A DNA stretch of 9,247 nt from Planctomycetes bacterium UBA4800 (GTDB taxonomy: Bacteria > Planctomycetota > UBA8108 > UBA8890 > UBA8898). Both the position numbers and the translations under genes were made by a program. Positions 1-6,411 of the stretch are shown in pieces. The notes beneath the pieces were generated by a model. The model made no database searches, was not told where the DNA came from, and saw nothing but the letters and a program-made list of their open reading frames with translations. Where the stretch lies: positions 1-9,247 of the forward strand of contig DHGK01000220.1 of the NCBI GenBank assembly GCA_002402755.1, given 5' to 3'. Position 1 is the first letter of the stretch, and the number at the start of each line of letters is the position of its first letter.

Positions 1-155
1 ACGGCCAGGCGCGCTTCACGGCCGATCTCGTCCAGGCGCTCGACCGGCCGGCGGCCGACATTGCGGCGCACATCGTGAGCCGGGTGGCAGCGTGGCGAGG
101 CGAGGCGCCCCAGTCCGATGACATCACGCTGCTCGTGGTGAAGAGGAGGCTGTAG
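1..155 (+). CDS. C-terminal end of a SpoIIE/RsbU-type PP2C serine phosphatase (5' truncated by window)
   Basis: Only the last 50 codons are present, read in the frame starting at base 3 and ending at a TAG at 153-155. The closing residues SDDITLLVVKRRL match the terminal strand of SpoIIE/RsbU-type PP2C phosphatases. There the Asp-Asp pair (DDIT) contributes to the metal-binding catalytic centre and is followed by a hydrophobic strand. The preceding RFTADLVQALDRP segment fits the penultimate helix of the domain. Such enzymes dephosphorylate anti-sigma-factor antagonists or related STAS proteins, often downstream of a sensor or receiver domain; any such domain lies outside the window. The stop codon lies inside the first unit of a 7-bp tandem repeat, so that repeat begins within the gene. 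Family assignment is fairly safe; the specific role cannot be given. Confidence 0.8.
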   Translation, partial: GQARFTADLVQALDRPAADIAAHIVSRVAAWRGEAPQSDDITLLVVKRRL

Positions 156-170
156 GCTGTAGGCTGTAGG
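147..170 (+). repeat. 7-bp tandem repeat, three AGGCTGT units
   Basis: AGGCTGT occurs three times head to tail (147-153, 154-160, 161-167) and is followed by a partial AGG. The array overlaps the stop codon of the phosphatase gene. A near-identical heptamer (TGTAGCC rather than TGTAGGC in plus-strand reading) recurs at 1856-1876, on the far side of the restriction relic. Short heptamer runs of this style are scattered between genes in some GC-rich bacterial genomes; that is recollection, not something shown here. Confidence 0.85.
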
Positions 171-190
171 TAGACGATGCAATCTCAAAG

Positions 191-205
191 GGCGGCTTCG
201 CCGCT
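191..205 (-). terminator. Possible weak terminator hairpin downstream of the hsdR relic
   Basis: GCGGC (192-196) and GCCGC (200-204) form a 5-bp stem around a TTC triloop, extendable by a G-T pair. On the minus strand the hairpin is followed by a short CTTT run. It lies about 60 nt beyond the hsdR relic stop, so it could have ended that operon. The U-tract is poor, so this is only a candidate. A 12-bp perfect palindrome, ACAACCGGTTGT (240-251), lies between it and the relic. Confidence 0.25.
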
Positions 206-262
206 CTCAAGGGGTTCTCCGCACACCGGACCGTCCGCCACAACCGGTTGTCAGACGCCACT

Positions 263-795
263 TCATGCGGCCGCCCACTCCGAAGAGAGCAGGGCCGCTT
301 GCTCAAGTACCGTCTGCGTCGCCTTCTCCCGCTTGTCCGGCGGGTAGCCGTGTTTGCGGAGGATGCGCTTGACCAGGACCCGGAGCTGAGCGCGCACGTT
401 CTCGCGCAGGGTCCAGTCGATCGTGACGTTGTTGCGCACGGTCTCGACCAGTTCGCGCGCGATCGCCCGCAGCGTCGGCTCGCCCAGAACCTTCACGGCG
501 CTGTCGTTGGTCTCGAGAGCGTCATAAAAGGCGATTTCGTCCTCCGAAAGGCCGAGCATTTCGCCGCGCGCGTGTTGGCGTCCTGCAGCTCGATCGGCGT
601 GCCGGTGAACCCGATGAACGAGGCGTGCGACAGCGCGTCGCGCAACCGCTGCGCCAGCACCACCTCGCCGTAGTCGCGCCGCTCGGCGGCGGGCATGTCC
701 GGCGCGATGTCGGGACCGTGCGCGATCTTCCAGCCGGCCGTCTCCAGCCAGGCGAGGGATGCGTCTTCGACGGTGGATTCGGTGAAGCGGATCAT
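263..795 (-). pseudogene. hsdR: hsdR relic: type I restriction endonuclease R subunit with two internal deletions
   Basis: The ATG at 793-795 opens an N-terminus typical of HsdR (MIRFTESTVEDASLAWLE, then AHGPDIAPD and AERRDYGEVVLAQRLRDAL). After about 55 residues it jumps in frame to the SF2 motor segment ASFIGFTGTPIE, which normally lies several hundred residues further on. After DANTRA (about position 565-570) a second junction shifts frame into the C-terminal domain (GLSEDEIAFYDALE, VRNNVTIDW, KRILRKHGYPPDK), ending at a TGA at 263-265. About 180 residues remain of a protein usually near 1,000. The nuclease core, Walker A and DEAD-type motifs are absent, so no translocation or cleavage activity can remain. 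Both junctions fall in CG-rich sequence where the two flanking protein contexts look alike. The start overlaps the preceding relic's stop as ATGA, so original operon coupling survives. Identity is confident; whether the gutting is biological or an assembly artefact is open. Confidence 0.85.
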
Positions 796-1127
796 TCCAG
801 TACCTTCCAGGACCCGCCTTTGGCGGGTCCCACGCGCTCCAGCCGTCCCAACTCCCGTAGTCTCCTGATGGCGCGTTCAATGGCGCTCTGCGACTTGTGG
901 AGGCGAACCGCCAGTTCGGGAATGGACAGATCCGGCTCTTCCTTCAGCAGCTTCAGGATTGCGGCGGGCGTTTTCCCCGGCGTTTTCCCCGGCGCCATGC
1001 CGGGCAACTGGAAGGTGAGGACGACCGCCCCCGCGCGCAACGACACGATCGGCGGCTCCAAAGCCGCCTCGCGCATCAGCCGGACGATCTTCAGCGTGCC
1101 GCGCCCCCAGGTCTCGATCAGTCTTTC
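792..1127 (-). pseudogene. C-terminal remnant of a RecG-like/AlbA_2-type ATP-binding regulator (HATPase_c_4 plus winged helix)
   Basis: About 111 residues survive, beginning ERLIETWGRGTLKI and ending GGSWKVLE. The RLIExWGRGTxKI signature is the end of the HATPase_c_4 region found at the C-terminus of proteins annotated as AlbA_2-domain regulators or 'ATP-dependent DNA helicase RecG-like'. An APGKTPGKTP linker follows, then a winged-helix domain (LSIPELAVRLHKSQSAIERAIRRLRELGRLERVG). No start codon or N-terminal domain is present. The reading frame runs on upstream only as non-homologous sequence, because the DUF1016 relic abuts it out of frame at a shared GGCGAAAG stretch. The TGA at 792-794 overlaps the hsdR ATG at 793-795. 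Such regulators are often carried inside type I restriction operons. The fragment is presumably non-functional, although a lone winged helix could in principle bind DNA if translated. Confidence 0.75.
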
Positions 1128-1487
1128 GCCACCACTTGTGGCACTTTCTCCTGCAGCAGCGATTTCGCCACCGCCGGTGGCGAAAACCCGGCGGGATCGG
1201 GATACGCCCGGTAGAAGGCGATCATCCGATCGATGTTTCGTTCGGAGAAGCCTTTCAGTTCCGGCAATTCGTTCTTCAACTCCCTGGACAACCGAGGAAT
1301 GACGGCTGCGCCCCAGCCTTCGCGCAGTTGCCGATCGGCGATGATCCGTCCGATGTCCCAGTACAGGCGGACGAGTTCGGCGTTGACGGCGCACACGGCT
1401 CGTATCTGGGCATCCTGGATGCGGCCCTTCACGTCGGCGAGCAACGCCGCGAAGTCGGAACGGCCGACCGCGCCTTTGCTCGGTTTC

Positions 1488-1498
<11 letters not shown>
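1118..1498 (-). pseudogene. N-terminal fragment of a DUF1016 (YhcG-like) PD-(D/E)XK nuclease
   Basis: The ATG at 1496-1498 begins a 126-residue reading frame with the DUF1016 N-terminal domain: FAALLADVKGRIQDAQ, then VNAELVRLYWDIGRII, REGWGAAVIPRLSREL and GFSERNIDRMIAFYRAYP. Full members are about 350 residues and carry a C-terminal PD-(D/E)XK nuclease domain, which is entirely missing here. The match stops after EKVPQVVAK, and the frame ends two residues later in TGA (1118-1120) inside the RecG-like remnant. The N-terminal domain is complete enough that a truncated product could fold. The start overlaps the hsdM relic stop by 11 nt, the spacing expected in an intact operon. DUF1016 genes are frequent passengers in type I restriction loci, consistent with the neighbours. 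Confidence 0.8.
1124..1185. repeat. Three copies of TTTCGCCACC around the DUF1016 deletion junction, two forming an inverted repeat
   Basis: TTTCGCCACC appears at 1124-1133 and again at 1163-1172. The second copy extends into a 23-nt inverted repeat: 11-nt arms (TTTCGCCACCG at 1163-1173, CGGTGGCGAAA at 1175-1185) around a single central C. The first copy coincides with the point where DUF1016 homology gives way to the RecG-like remnant. In DUF1016 reading frame the direct copies encode two VAK tripeptides (PPAVAKS and PQVVAKD). Confidence 0.85.
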
Positions 1499-1670
<172 letters not shown>

Positions 1671-1675
1671 TCGAT

Positions 1676-1693
1676 CGTTTCGCTACCGAAACG
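1676..1693. repeat. Inverted repeat just upstream of the hsdM relic start
   Basis: CGTTTCG (1676-1682) and CGAAACG (1687-1693) form a perfect 7-bp stem with a CTAC loop, 6 nt upstream of the GTG start of the hsdM relic on the minus strand. It could be an operator for a controller protein or a leader hairpin of the former operon. No confident promoter is visible upstream. The remaining stretch to the tmk promoter (1694-1899) holds only the heptamer array at 1856-1876 and nothing else I recognise. Confidence 0.5.
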
Positions 1694-1855
1694 TCGTGGG
1701 ACATCTAACGCGAGAGTCGGGCGGCGGCGCGGCGCGGACCGCCCGCTACCATCACCACCGCGGACTCCACACTACCACCGCCGCAGCCTACGGACAAGAC
1801 GGCACCGGCGTACGCACTCGACTTCCTGTGTTCTGCCATAGAATCTCCGGACCAT

Positions 1856-1876
1856 GCCTGTAGCCTGTAGCCTATG
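1856..1876 (+). repeat. 7-bp tandem repeat, two GCCTGTA units and a degenerate third
   Basis: GCCTGTA at 1856-1862 and 1863-1869 is followed by GCCTATG (1870-1876), and a stray CCTAGCC occurs a few bases on. In plus-strand phase the unit is TGTAGCC, one base different from the TGTAGGC unit at 147-170. The two arrays sit at the two edges of the restriction relic. Confidence 0.8.
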
Positions 1877-1899
1877 CCCCTAGCCTTCTCCTCCGCCCG

Positions 1900-1928
1900 T
1901 TGCGCCCCCCCGCCCCCGCCGCTACGAT
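1900..1928 (+). promoter_or_regulatory. Candidate sigma70-type promoter of tmk-holB (TTGCGC-N17-TACGAT)
   Basis: TTGCGC (1900-1905) and TACGAT (1923-1928) are separated by 17 nt of almost pure C/G. The -10 matches consensus at 4 of 6 positions and the -35 is weak. The predicted transcription start, about 7 nt past the -10, falls within a few bases of the tmk ATG at 1938. The mRNA would then be leaderless or nearly so, which fits the lack of any Shine-Dalgarno sequence there. The -10 context TACGATGGC is identical to that of the comM promoter at 7638-7646. Confidence 0.4.
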
Positions 1929-1937
1929 GGCTTCCCC

Positions 1938-2606
1938 ATGGCAACCACCCGGCGCCCCCGCGGCATTCTCATCGCCTTCGAAGGCATCGATGGCTCGGGA
2001 AAGAGCACCCAGGCCGCGCTGGTCGCGGCGCACCTCGCGGACACGAGGGCGCGGCACATTCTCGTGCGCGAGCCGGGCACAACGCCCGTCGCCGAGGCCG
2101 TCAGGCGCATTCTCCTCGAGCGCGGGAAGCACGCGCCCGGCCCGGAGGCCGAGATGTTCCTCTACCTCGCGGCGCGCGCCGACCTGTACCGCCGCGTGAT
2201 CCTCCCCGCCCTGGCCCGCGGCGAGTTCGTGCTCTCTGACCGCTGCTTCTGGTCGACCGTGGCGTACCAGGGGCGCGGCCTCGGCCTGGGTGTCTCGAAG
2301 GCGCGCGCGCTCAGCCTGATCGCGACCTGCGGGCGCGAGCCCGACCTGGTCGTTCTCCTCGACCTCGCGCCCGAAGAGGCGGCGCGCCGCCGGCGCGGCA
2401 AGGCCGACCGCATCGAGGCCCGCGGCAACCGCTACCTCGCGGAGGTCCGCGCCGGTTTCCTTGCGCTCGCGCGCCGCGCGCGCGGCCGGGCAATGGTCGT
2501 CAATGCGCACGCGTCGCCGGATATGATCTCCCTGAAGATTCTCGCGCGCATCCACGCACTCCTTCGCCGCCGCCGGCGCGCGGCCCCCCGGCGAGGCCGC
2601 GGATGA
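1938..2606 (+). CDS. tmk: Thymidylate (dTMP) kinase
   Basis: The 222-residue product phosphorylates dTMP to dTDP with ATP, an essential cytoplasmic step of dTTP synthesis. The Walker A loop FEGIDGSGKST lies at residues 14-24, the substrate-site REPGTTP at 44-50 (usually REPGGT), the DR-type dTMP motif DRCFWSTVAYQG at 101-112, the LDL strand at 141-143, and an arginine-rich LID (RRRRGKADRIE, 150-160) ending in the characteristic DRIE. Arginines in the LID rather than in the P-loop suggest a type II enzyme. The usual DRY is DRC here. The last ~14 residues are an arginine-rich tail beyond the normal fold. The ATG at 1938 places the P-loop at the usual distance from the N-terminus; no Shine-Dalgarno is visible. 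The TGA overlaps the holB start by 4 nt (ATGA), so the two genes are probably translationally coupled. The tmk-holB pairing is a common bacterial arrangement. Confidence 0.93.
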   Translation: MATTRRPRGILIAFEGIDGSGKSTQAALVAAHLADTRARHILVREPGTTPVAEAVRRILLERGKHAPGPEAEMFLYLAARADLYRRVILPALARGEFVLSDRCFWSTVAYQGRGLGLGVSKARALSLIATCGREPDLVVLLDLAPEEAARRRRGKADRIEARGNRYLAEVRAGFLALARRARGRAMVVNAHASPDMISLKILARIHALLRRRRRAAPRRGRG

Positions 2607-3436
2607 CCACGGACTTCGTCCGCGACTACTTCGCGCGCGCCCTCGCGGCCGATCGCCTCGCCCACGCCTATCTCCTCTGGGGGCCGGCCCCCGAGGAGCG
2701 CGACCGCGCCGCCCGCGACATCGCCGCCGCGTTCGTGTGCCCGGAGGGGCCGGCGCGCGGCATGGCGCCGTGCGGCGCCTGCCGCGCGTGCAGCGCGGTC
2801 GCGCGCGGCGCGTCGCCGGCCTTCATCGAACTTTCCGCGGACCGCGACACCATAGATATCGATGCGGTGAGGGAACTCATCGCAACGCTCGCCATCGCCT
2901 ACGAGGCGCGGCGCGTGGTCTTCGCGCCGCGGATCGAGCGGCTCACGCTCCCCGCCGCGCACGCGTTCCTGAAAACCATCGAGGAGCCGGGCGGCGCGAC
3001 GCTCTACCTGTTCACGACCGGAAACATCGGCAGCCTGCTGCCGACCATCGTCTCGCGCTGCCACCGGCTGCCGTTGTACGCGGCGGAGGCGCATCCCCCC
3101 CCGCCCGACAACCCCGACCTGGAGCGGCTCCTCGCCGACCCGGCGCGCCGCGACGAGCTCGATTCCGAGACGCTGGCCGACTACGCGCCCGGCGAGGATC
3201 GGCGCGATCGGCTGCGGGTGCTGTGCGCGCACCTCATCGCGCACGCCGAGCGCCGCGCGGCGGCCCTGTGCGGCGAGGCGCCCGCGGCGCCCACGATCTT
3301 CGACGCGCTCGACCTGCGCGGCGTGCTCCACGTGACCGAGCGCATTCTCGCCGCGGCCGCGGACATCGACGCCAACATTCACCCCGACCTGCTCCTTGAG
3401 TGCCTCCTCATCGACCTCAGGCGCGGCGCGGCGTGA
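2603..3436 (+). CDS. holB: DNA polymerase III delta-prime-like clamp-loader subunit
   Basis: This 277-residue AAA+ protein is a subunit of the clamp loader that places the beta sliding clamp on primed DNA. The N-terminus has the family's HAYLLWGP strand (residues 21-28), but the following P-loop is replaced by PAPEERDR, so there is no Walker A lysine. Delta-prime subunits are known to be ATPase-inactive, so this fits a structural 'stator' role. A zinc-type cysteine set follows (Cys46, then CGACRAC with Cys57, 60 and 63). The LKTIEEP motif lies at 123-129. The SRC motif at 151-153 supplies the trans-acting arginine finger in the clamp loader. The C-terminal collar domain (160-277) is poorly conserved. 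GAGG lies 6 nt before the ATG, and the start overlaps the tmk stop. Genes of this type are sometimes annotated simply as DNA polymerase III subunit delta-prime or gamma/tau-like; the lost P-loop favours delta-prime. Confidence 0.85.
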   Translation: MTTDFVRDYFARALAADRLAHAYLLWGPAPEERDRAARDIAAAFVCPEGPARGMAPCGACRACSAVARGASPAFIELSADRDTIDIDAVRELIATLAIAYEARRVVFAPRIERLTLPAAHAFLKTIEEPGGATLYLFTTGNIGSLLPTIVSRCHRLPLYAAEAHPPPPDNPDLERLLADPARRDELDSETLADYAPGEDRRDRLRVLCAHLIAHAERRAAALCGEAPAAPTIFDALDLRGVLHVTERILAAAADIDANIHPDLLLECLLIDLRRGAA

Positions 3437-3522
3437 GCGCCGCCCCGGCCGCCCCGCCGCACGGAGCCTTCAAGTTTCCCGCGCCTTCCGGCCGATTCAT
3501 CATCCGGTAGGTACGCACCGAT

Positions 3523-3538
3523 GCCCGCCGCGGCGGGC
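3523..3538. repeat. 16-bp perfect palindrome upstream of the Minf_1886 gene
   Basis: GCCCGCCGCGGCGGGC is self-complementary and ends 18 nt before the ATG at 3557, just upstream of the GGGGGA Shine-Dalgarno. It could be a transcription-factor site or a leader hairpin. It is GC-only, so chance is a serious alternative in this genome. In the 3437-3522 gap before it I see no convincing promoter. Confidence 0.5.
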
Positions 3539-3556
3539 CGGTCGGGGGGATTGACC

Positions 3557-4021
3557 ATGAGCGAGACGGCCCTGACTTCGATCGAGCGCCTGGAGAAGCT
3601 GCTTCGCACCGACCGGCGCTACCCGCAGGAGGCGTACAACTTCGTCTACGAGGCGCTGGACTGGACGCTGCGCCAGGTCCGCGGCGAGGCCTCGGCCGTC
3701 GACGTCCACGTCTCGGGCACGGAGCTCCTCGACGGCATTCGCCGGTACGCGCTCGTGAAGTTCGGGCCGCTCGGCGCGGCGGTGTTTGCGGGCTGGGGCA
3801 TCACGCGCACCGATGACTGGGGCGAGATCGTCTTCAATCTGATCGACTACGACCTCATGGGCAAGCAGGAGTCCGACCGCAAGGAGGATTTCCGCGCCGC
3901 CTACGACATTCCCCGCGCCTTCGACGTCGATCTGGACATAGACTACGACGACGCGAAGGATCGCTGGAAGGTGAGCTACCGGCAGCGCCGCGGGCGGCTC
4001 GCGCGCTCCGCCTGCAACTGA
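3557..4021 (+). CDS. Minf_1886 family conserved protein
   Basis: The 154-residue protein matches the Minf_1886 family (TIGR04138 as I recall it), found mainly in Planctomycetota, Verrucomicrobiota and relatives; its function is unknown. Characteristic segments are YPQEAYNFVYEALDWT near the N-terminus, HVSGTELLDGIRRYALVKFGPLGAAVF in the middle, and WGITRTDDWGEIVFNLIDYDLMGKQESDRKEDFRAAYD. I chose the ATG at 3557 because GGGGGA lies 6 nt upstream and the family begins near there. An in-frame ATG at 3521 would add 12 residues and overlap the palindrome. The C-terminal ~30 residues are acidic then basic and not conserved in the family as I know it. No signal peptide or membrane segment is visible, so it is probably cytoplasmic. 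The gene is convergent with the protease gene, separated by only 12 nt with no evident terminator between them. Confidence 0.85.
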   Translation: MSETALTSIERLEKLLRTDRRYPQEAYNFVYEALDWTLRQVRGEASAVDVHVSGTELLDGIRRYALVKFGPLGAAVFAGWGITRTDDWGEIVFNLIDYDLMGKQESDRKEDFRAAYDIPRAFDVDLDIDYDDAKDRWKVSYRQRRGRLARSACN

Positions 4022-4033
4022 CCGGCTCCGGCG

Positions 4034-6277
4034 TCACTCCTCCGCGCGTTCCGCCGGCGGCGGCGCCTGGACCGTCGCCTCGATCCCCGCGTATGCGGGC
4101 TCCTTGGCCGGATCGATGCCGAGGCGCTTCAGGGTCTCCGCGATCGCCCGCCTGAGCTGGACGTCATCCTGGAAGTCGGCGGGCAGCTCGCGGCCCTGCG
4201 CATCCTCGTAGGCGCGCCAGAGGCTCGCGCGCACGACCAGCCGCACGTCGGCGGGCGCGCAGCGCGTCGCGCCCTCGATCTTCTCGAAGAACTCCTTGAA
4301 ACCGGGATAGCGCTCCGGGTCGCCGCCGTCCCCGCCCAGGAGCAGCGCCGTGCTCCGCGCCGCGCGCGCCGGATCGAGGAGCCGCTGGACGTAGTCCTTG
4401 AGCTCCTGCATCTCGGCCAGTTGCTCGAGCTCGTTCGCCTTCCACAGCGGCCAGCTCGGCGGCGCGATCTCCACATCGGGGGTGACGCCGCCTTCCGCGA
4501 CGACGCGCCCCTCCGCGTCGCGGCGCGTGTGAATGCAGCGGCCGCTCGGGAGGTAGTAGTACTGGACCGTCAGGCGCAACGCCGACCTGCCGCCGACCAG
4601 GCCGCCGAGATCCGGCGGCACCGGGAAGATGCGCTGGACGCTCCCCTTGCCGAAGGTCCGCTCGCCGACCAGGACGGCGCGATGGTCGTAATCCTGAAGC
4701 GCCCCCGCGACGATCTCCGACGCGCTCGCGCTCGTCTTGTCGATGAGGACGACAAGCGGCTCGGACAGGTACTGCGGCGGCGCGTTGCGGCTCATCTCCG
4801 CCTTCTCGCCGATACGGCCCCGCTGCGTCACGATCGGCCGCGGGTCCTCCGCCACGAAGAGATCGACGACCTTCACGGCCTCGCTGAGCAGCCCGCCCGG
4901 GTTGCCGCGCAGGTCGAGGACGATCGCCTGGAACCCCTCCGGCCGCAGCGCGTCGAGGCGTTCCAGGAGCTCGTCGTACGCGCGCTCGCCGAACTGGTCG
5001 AGGCGCACGTAGGCGATCCCGCACGGCAGCAGCCGCGTGCGCACGTTCTCCATCCTGATCTCGGCGCGCACGATGTCGAACTCGCGCGGCTCCTTCCAGC
5101 CGCGCCGCATGACCTGGAGCTTGACGTGCGATGCGCGCGTCCCCTTCAGGAGGCGCATGATCTCGACCATGTCCTTGCCCTTGGTCTCGATGCCGTCGAT
5201 CTCCAGGATGCGGTCCTGCGGCTTCAGGCCCGTCCGGTACGCGGGGCCGTTGTACAGCGGCCGCACGATGATGAGCTGGCCCGTGTCGCGGTCCTGCGAG
5301 ATCTGCGCGCCGACGCCCGTGTACGCGCCGCTGATCGAGTCCTCGAACTGCTGCGTCTCGTCGACATTCATGAAGGTCGAGAACCGGTCAAGGACGCGCA
5401 GGAGGCCCTTGGCCGCGCCCACGCGCAGCGTCACCTCGTTCAGCTCGGCGTCGTCGACGTAGTTCTCCCTGATCCGCGCCATGACCCAGTCCAGCAGCGG
5501 ATCGGCGCCCTTGTCGCCGCGGAGCTGCGACTGCCGGAGCGCCGCGAGCTCCTGGGAAAGCCGCGCGATCTCGGCATCCTTCTGGCGCACGAGGGCGTCG
5601 TGCCCCAAGGCGAAGGGGTTGGACGAGGCCTCGCGCTCCTTGGCCAGGCGCTCGATCCTGAGGATCAGCGTCGCGCGGCGCCCGTCGTCGGTGGGCTCGC
5701 CCGCGAGCCTGGCGAGAATCTTCTTGGCGATGCCCTCAACGTAGCCCATCTCGCCGAGCGCCAGGGCGGCGCGATCCCGCAGCGCCTTGTCGTCGGAGAG
5801 CAGGAAGCGCTCGATGCGCTCGCGCGCCGACCGGTCCTCGGCCACGTCCCAGAGCGTGCGCGCCGCCTCGATGCGCACGCGCGGATCGGCGTCCTCCTGC
5901 GCGAGGCGCTGGAGGACCGGCCCGAGCGCGTCATCGAGCGACGACCTGAGGAGCCCGAGCGCCGCCAGGCGCGCCTCGGCGGGCGCCTTGCTGTCGGCAA
6001 GCTCCCTGAGCGCCTTCTCGCCCGCCTCGGGGTTGCCGATGCCGAGCAGCGCCTTCGCGCAGCCCAGGCGCACTTGCGGCGATGCGCTCTTCAGGCCGTC
6101 CTTGATCGCGCCTGCCGCCGCGGCGCCGAGGGCTTCCAGCGCGGCGGCATGATCCCAGAGCTCGGGCAGCCGGCACTCGGTCATCGCGGTCACGCGCGCG
6201 CGCACGGCCGCATCGATGTCGGGATCCTGGGCGCCGCGCTCCTGCGCGGAAAGGAAGAGGACAAGCAGCAGCGTCAT
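4034..6277 (-). CDS. HEAT-repeat plus PDZ plus S41 C-terminal processing protease (CtpA/Prc-like)
   Basis: The 747-residue product starts with a short hydrophobic stretch (TLLLVLFLSA, 2-11) that resembles a signal peptide without a basic n-region, implying export. Residues ~40-210 contain helical HEAT-type repeats (PQVRLGCAKALLGIG, DPRVRIEAARTLWDVA, KALRDRAALALGEMG). A short predicted coiled coil follows (~228-252). The S41 part has the N-terminal helical region, a PDZ domain (GAYTGVGAQI to ~395, with YRTGLKPQDRILEIDG), the LDLRGNPGG strand (455-462), the catalytic serine motif SASASE (516-521, probable nucleophile Ser518) and the lysine motif TFGKGSVQ (Lys544). GGVTPDVEI (596-604) closes the protease core, and a ~140-residue C-terminal extension follows. 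Such enzymes cleave exported proteins near their C-termini. The ATG at 6277 is preceded by GGAG with a 9-nt gap, and a near-consensus promoter lies ~90 nt upstream. Substrate is unknown. Confidence 0.9.
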   Translation of the reverse strand: MTLLLVLFLSAQERGAQDPDIDAAVRARVTAMTECRLPELWDHAAALEALGAAAAGAIKDGLKSASPQVRLGCAKALLGIGNPEAGEKALRELADSKAPAEARLAALGLLRSSLDDALGPVLQRLAQEDADPRVRIEAARTLWDVAEDRSARERIERFLLSDDKALRDRAALALGEMGYVEGIAKKILARLAGEPTDDGRRATLILRIERLAKEREASSNPFALGHDALVRQKDAEIARLSQELAALRQSQLRGDKGADPLLDWVMARIRENYVDDAELNEVTLRVGAAKGLLRVLDRFSTFMNVDETQQFEDSISGAYTGVGAQISQDRDTGQLIIVRPLYNGPAYRTGLKPQDRILEIDGIETKGKDMVEIMRLLKGTRASHVKLQVMRRGWKEPREFDIVRAEIRMENVRTRLLPCGIAYVRLDQFGERAYDELLERLDALRPEGFQAIVLDLRGNPGGLLSEAVKVVDLFVAEDPRPIVTQRGRIGEKAEMSRNAPPQYLSEPLVVLIDKTSASASEIVAGALQDYDHRAVLVGERTFGKGSVQRIFPVPPDLGGLVGGRSALRLTVQYYYLPSGRCIHTRRDAEGRVVAEGGVTPDVEIAPPSWPLWKANELEQLAEMQELKDYVQRLLDPARAARSTALLLGGDGGDPERYPGFKEFFEKIEGATRCAPADVRLVVRASLWRAYEDAQGRELPADFQDDVQLRRAIAETLKRLGIDPAKEPAYAGIEATVQAPPPAERAEE

Positions 6278-6362
6278 GGCAGCGTTCTCCGCCCGCGGGA
6301 GGTGCGGCCCCGCACGACTCCCGGCGAGCCTGCGCGCAGCACACGATTCCGCACCAGGATAG

Positions 6363-6391
6363 ATTATAGGGTGCGCGGCGGAGCTTGCCAA
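6363..6391 (-). promoter_or_regulatory. Strong sigma70-type promoter of the S41 protease (TTGGCA-N17-TATAAT)
   Basis: On the minus strand, TTGGCA (6391-6386) is followed after exactly 17 nt by a perfect TATAAT (6368-6363). This AT-rich hexamer stands out sharply in a very GC-rich window. The predicted start near 6356 gives a leader of about 80 nt before the protease ATG at 6277, which has its own GGAG. The nucleotidyltransferase gene upstream ends 240 nt before this promoter, so the protease is probably an independent transcription unit. Confidence 0.75.
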
Positions 6392-6411
6392 AGGGCCTGC
6401 CGCGGGGAGCT

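Noticed and set aside
1705..1944. Minus-strand open frame of 79 aa upstream of the hsdM relic
   Set aside because: Glycine/alanine/arginine-rich without any recognisable motif, crosses the heptamer array and the tmk promoter, and lacks a Shine-Dalgarno.
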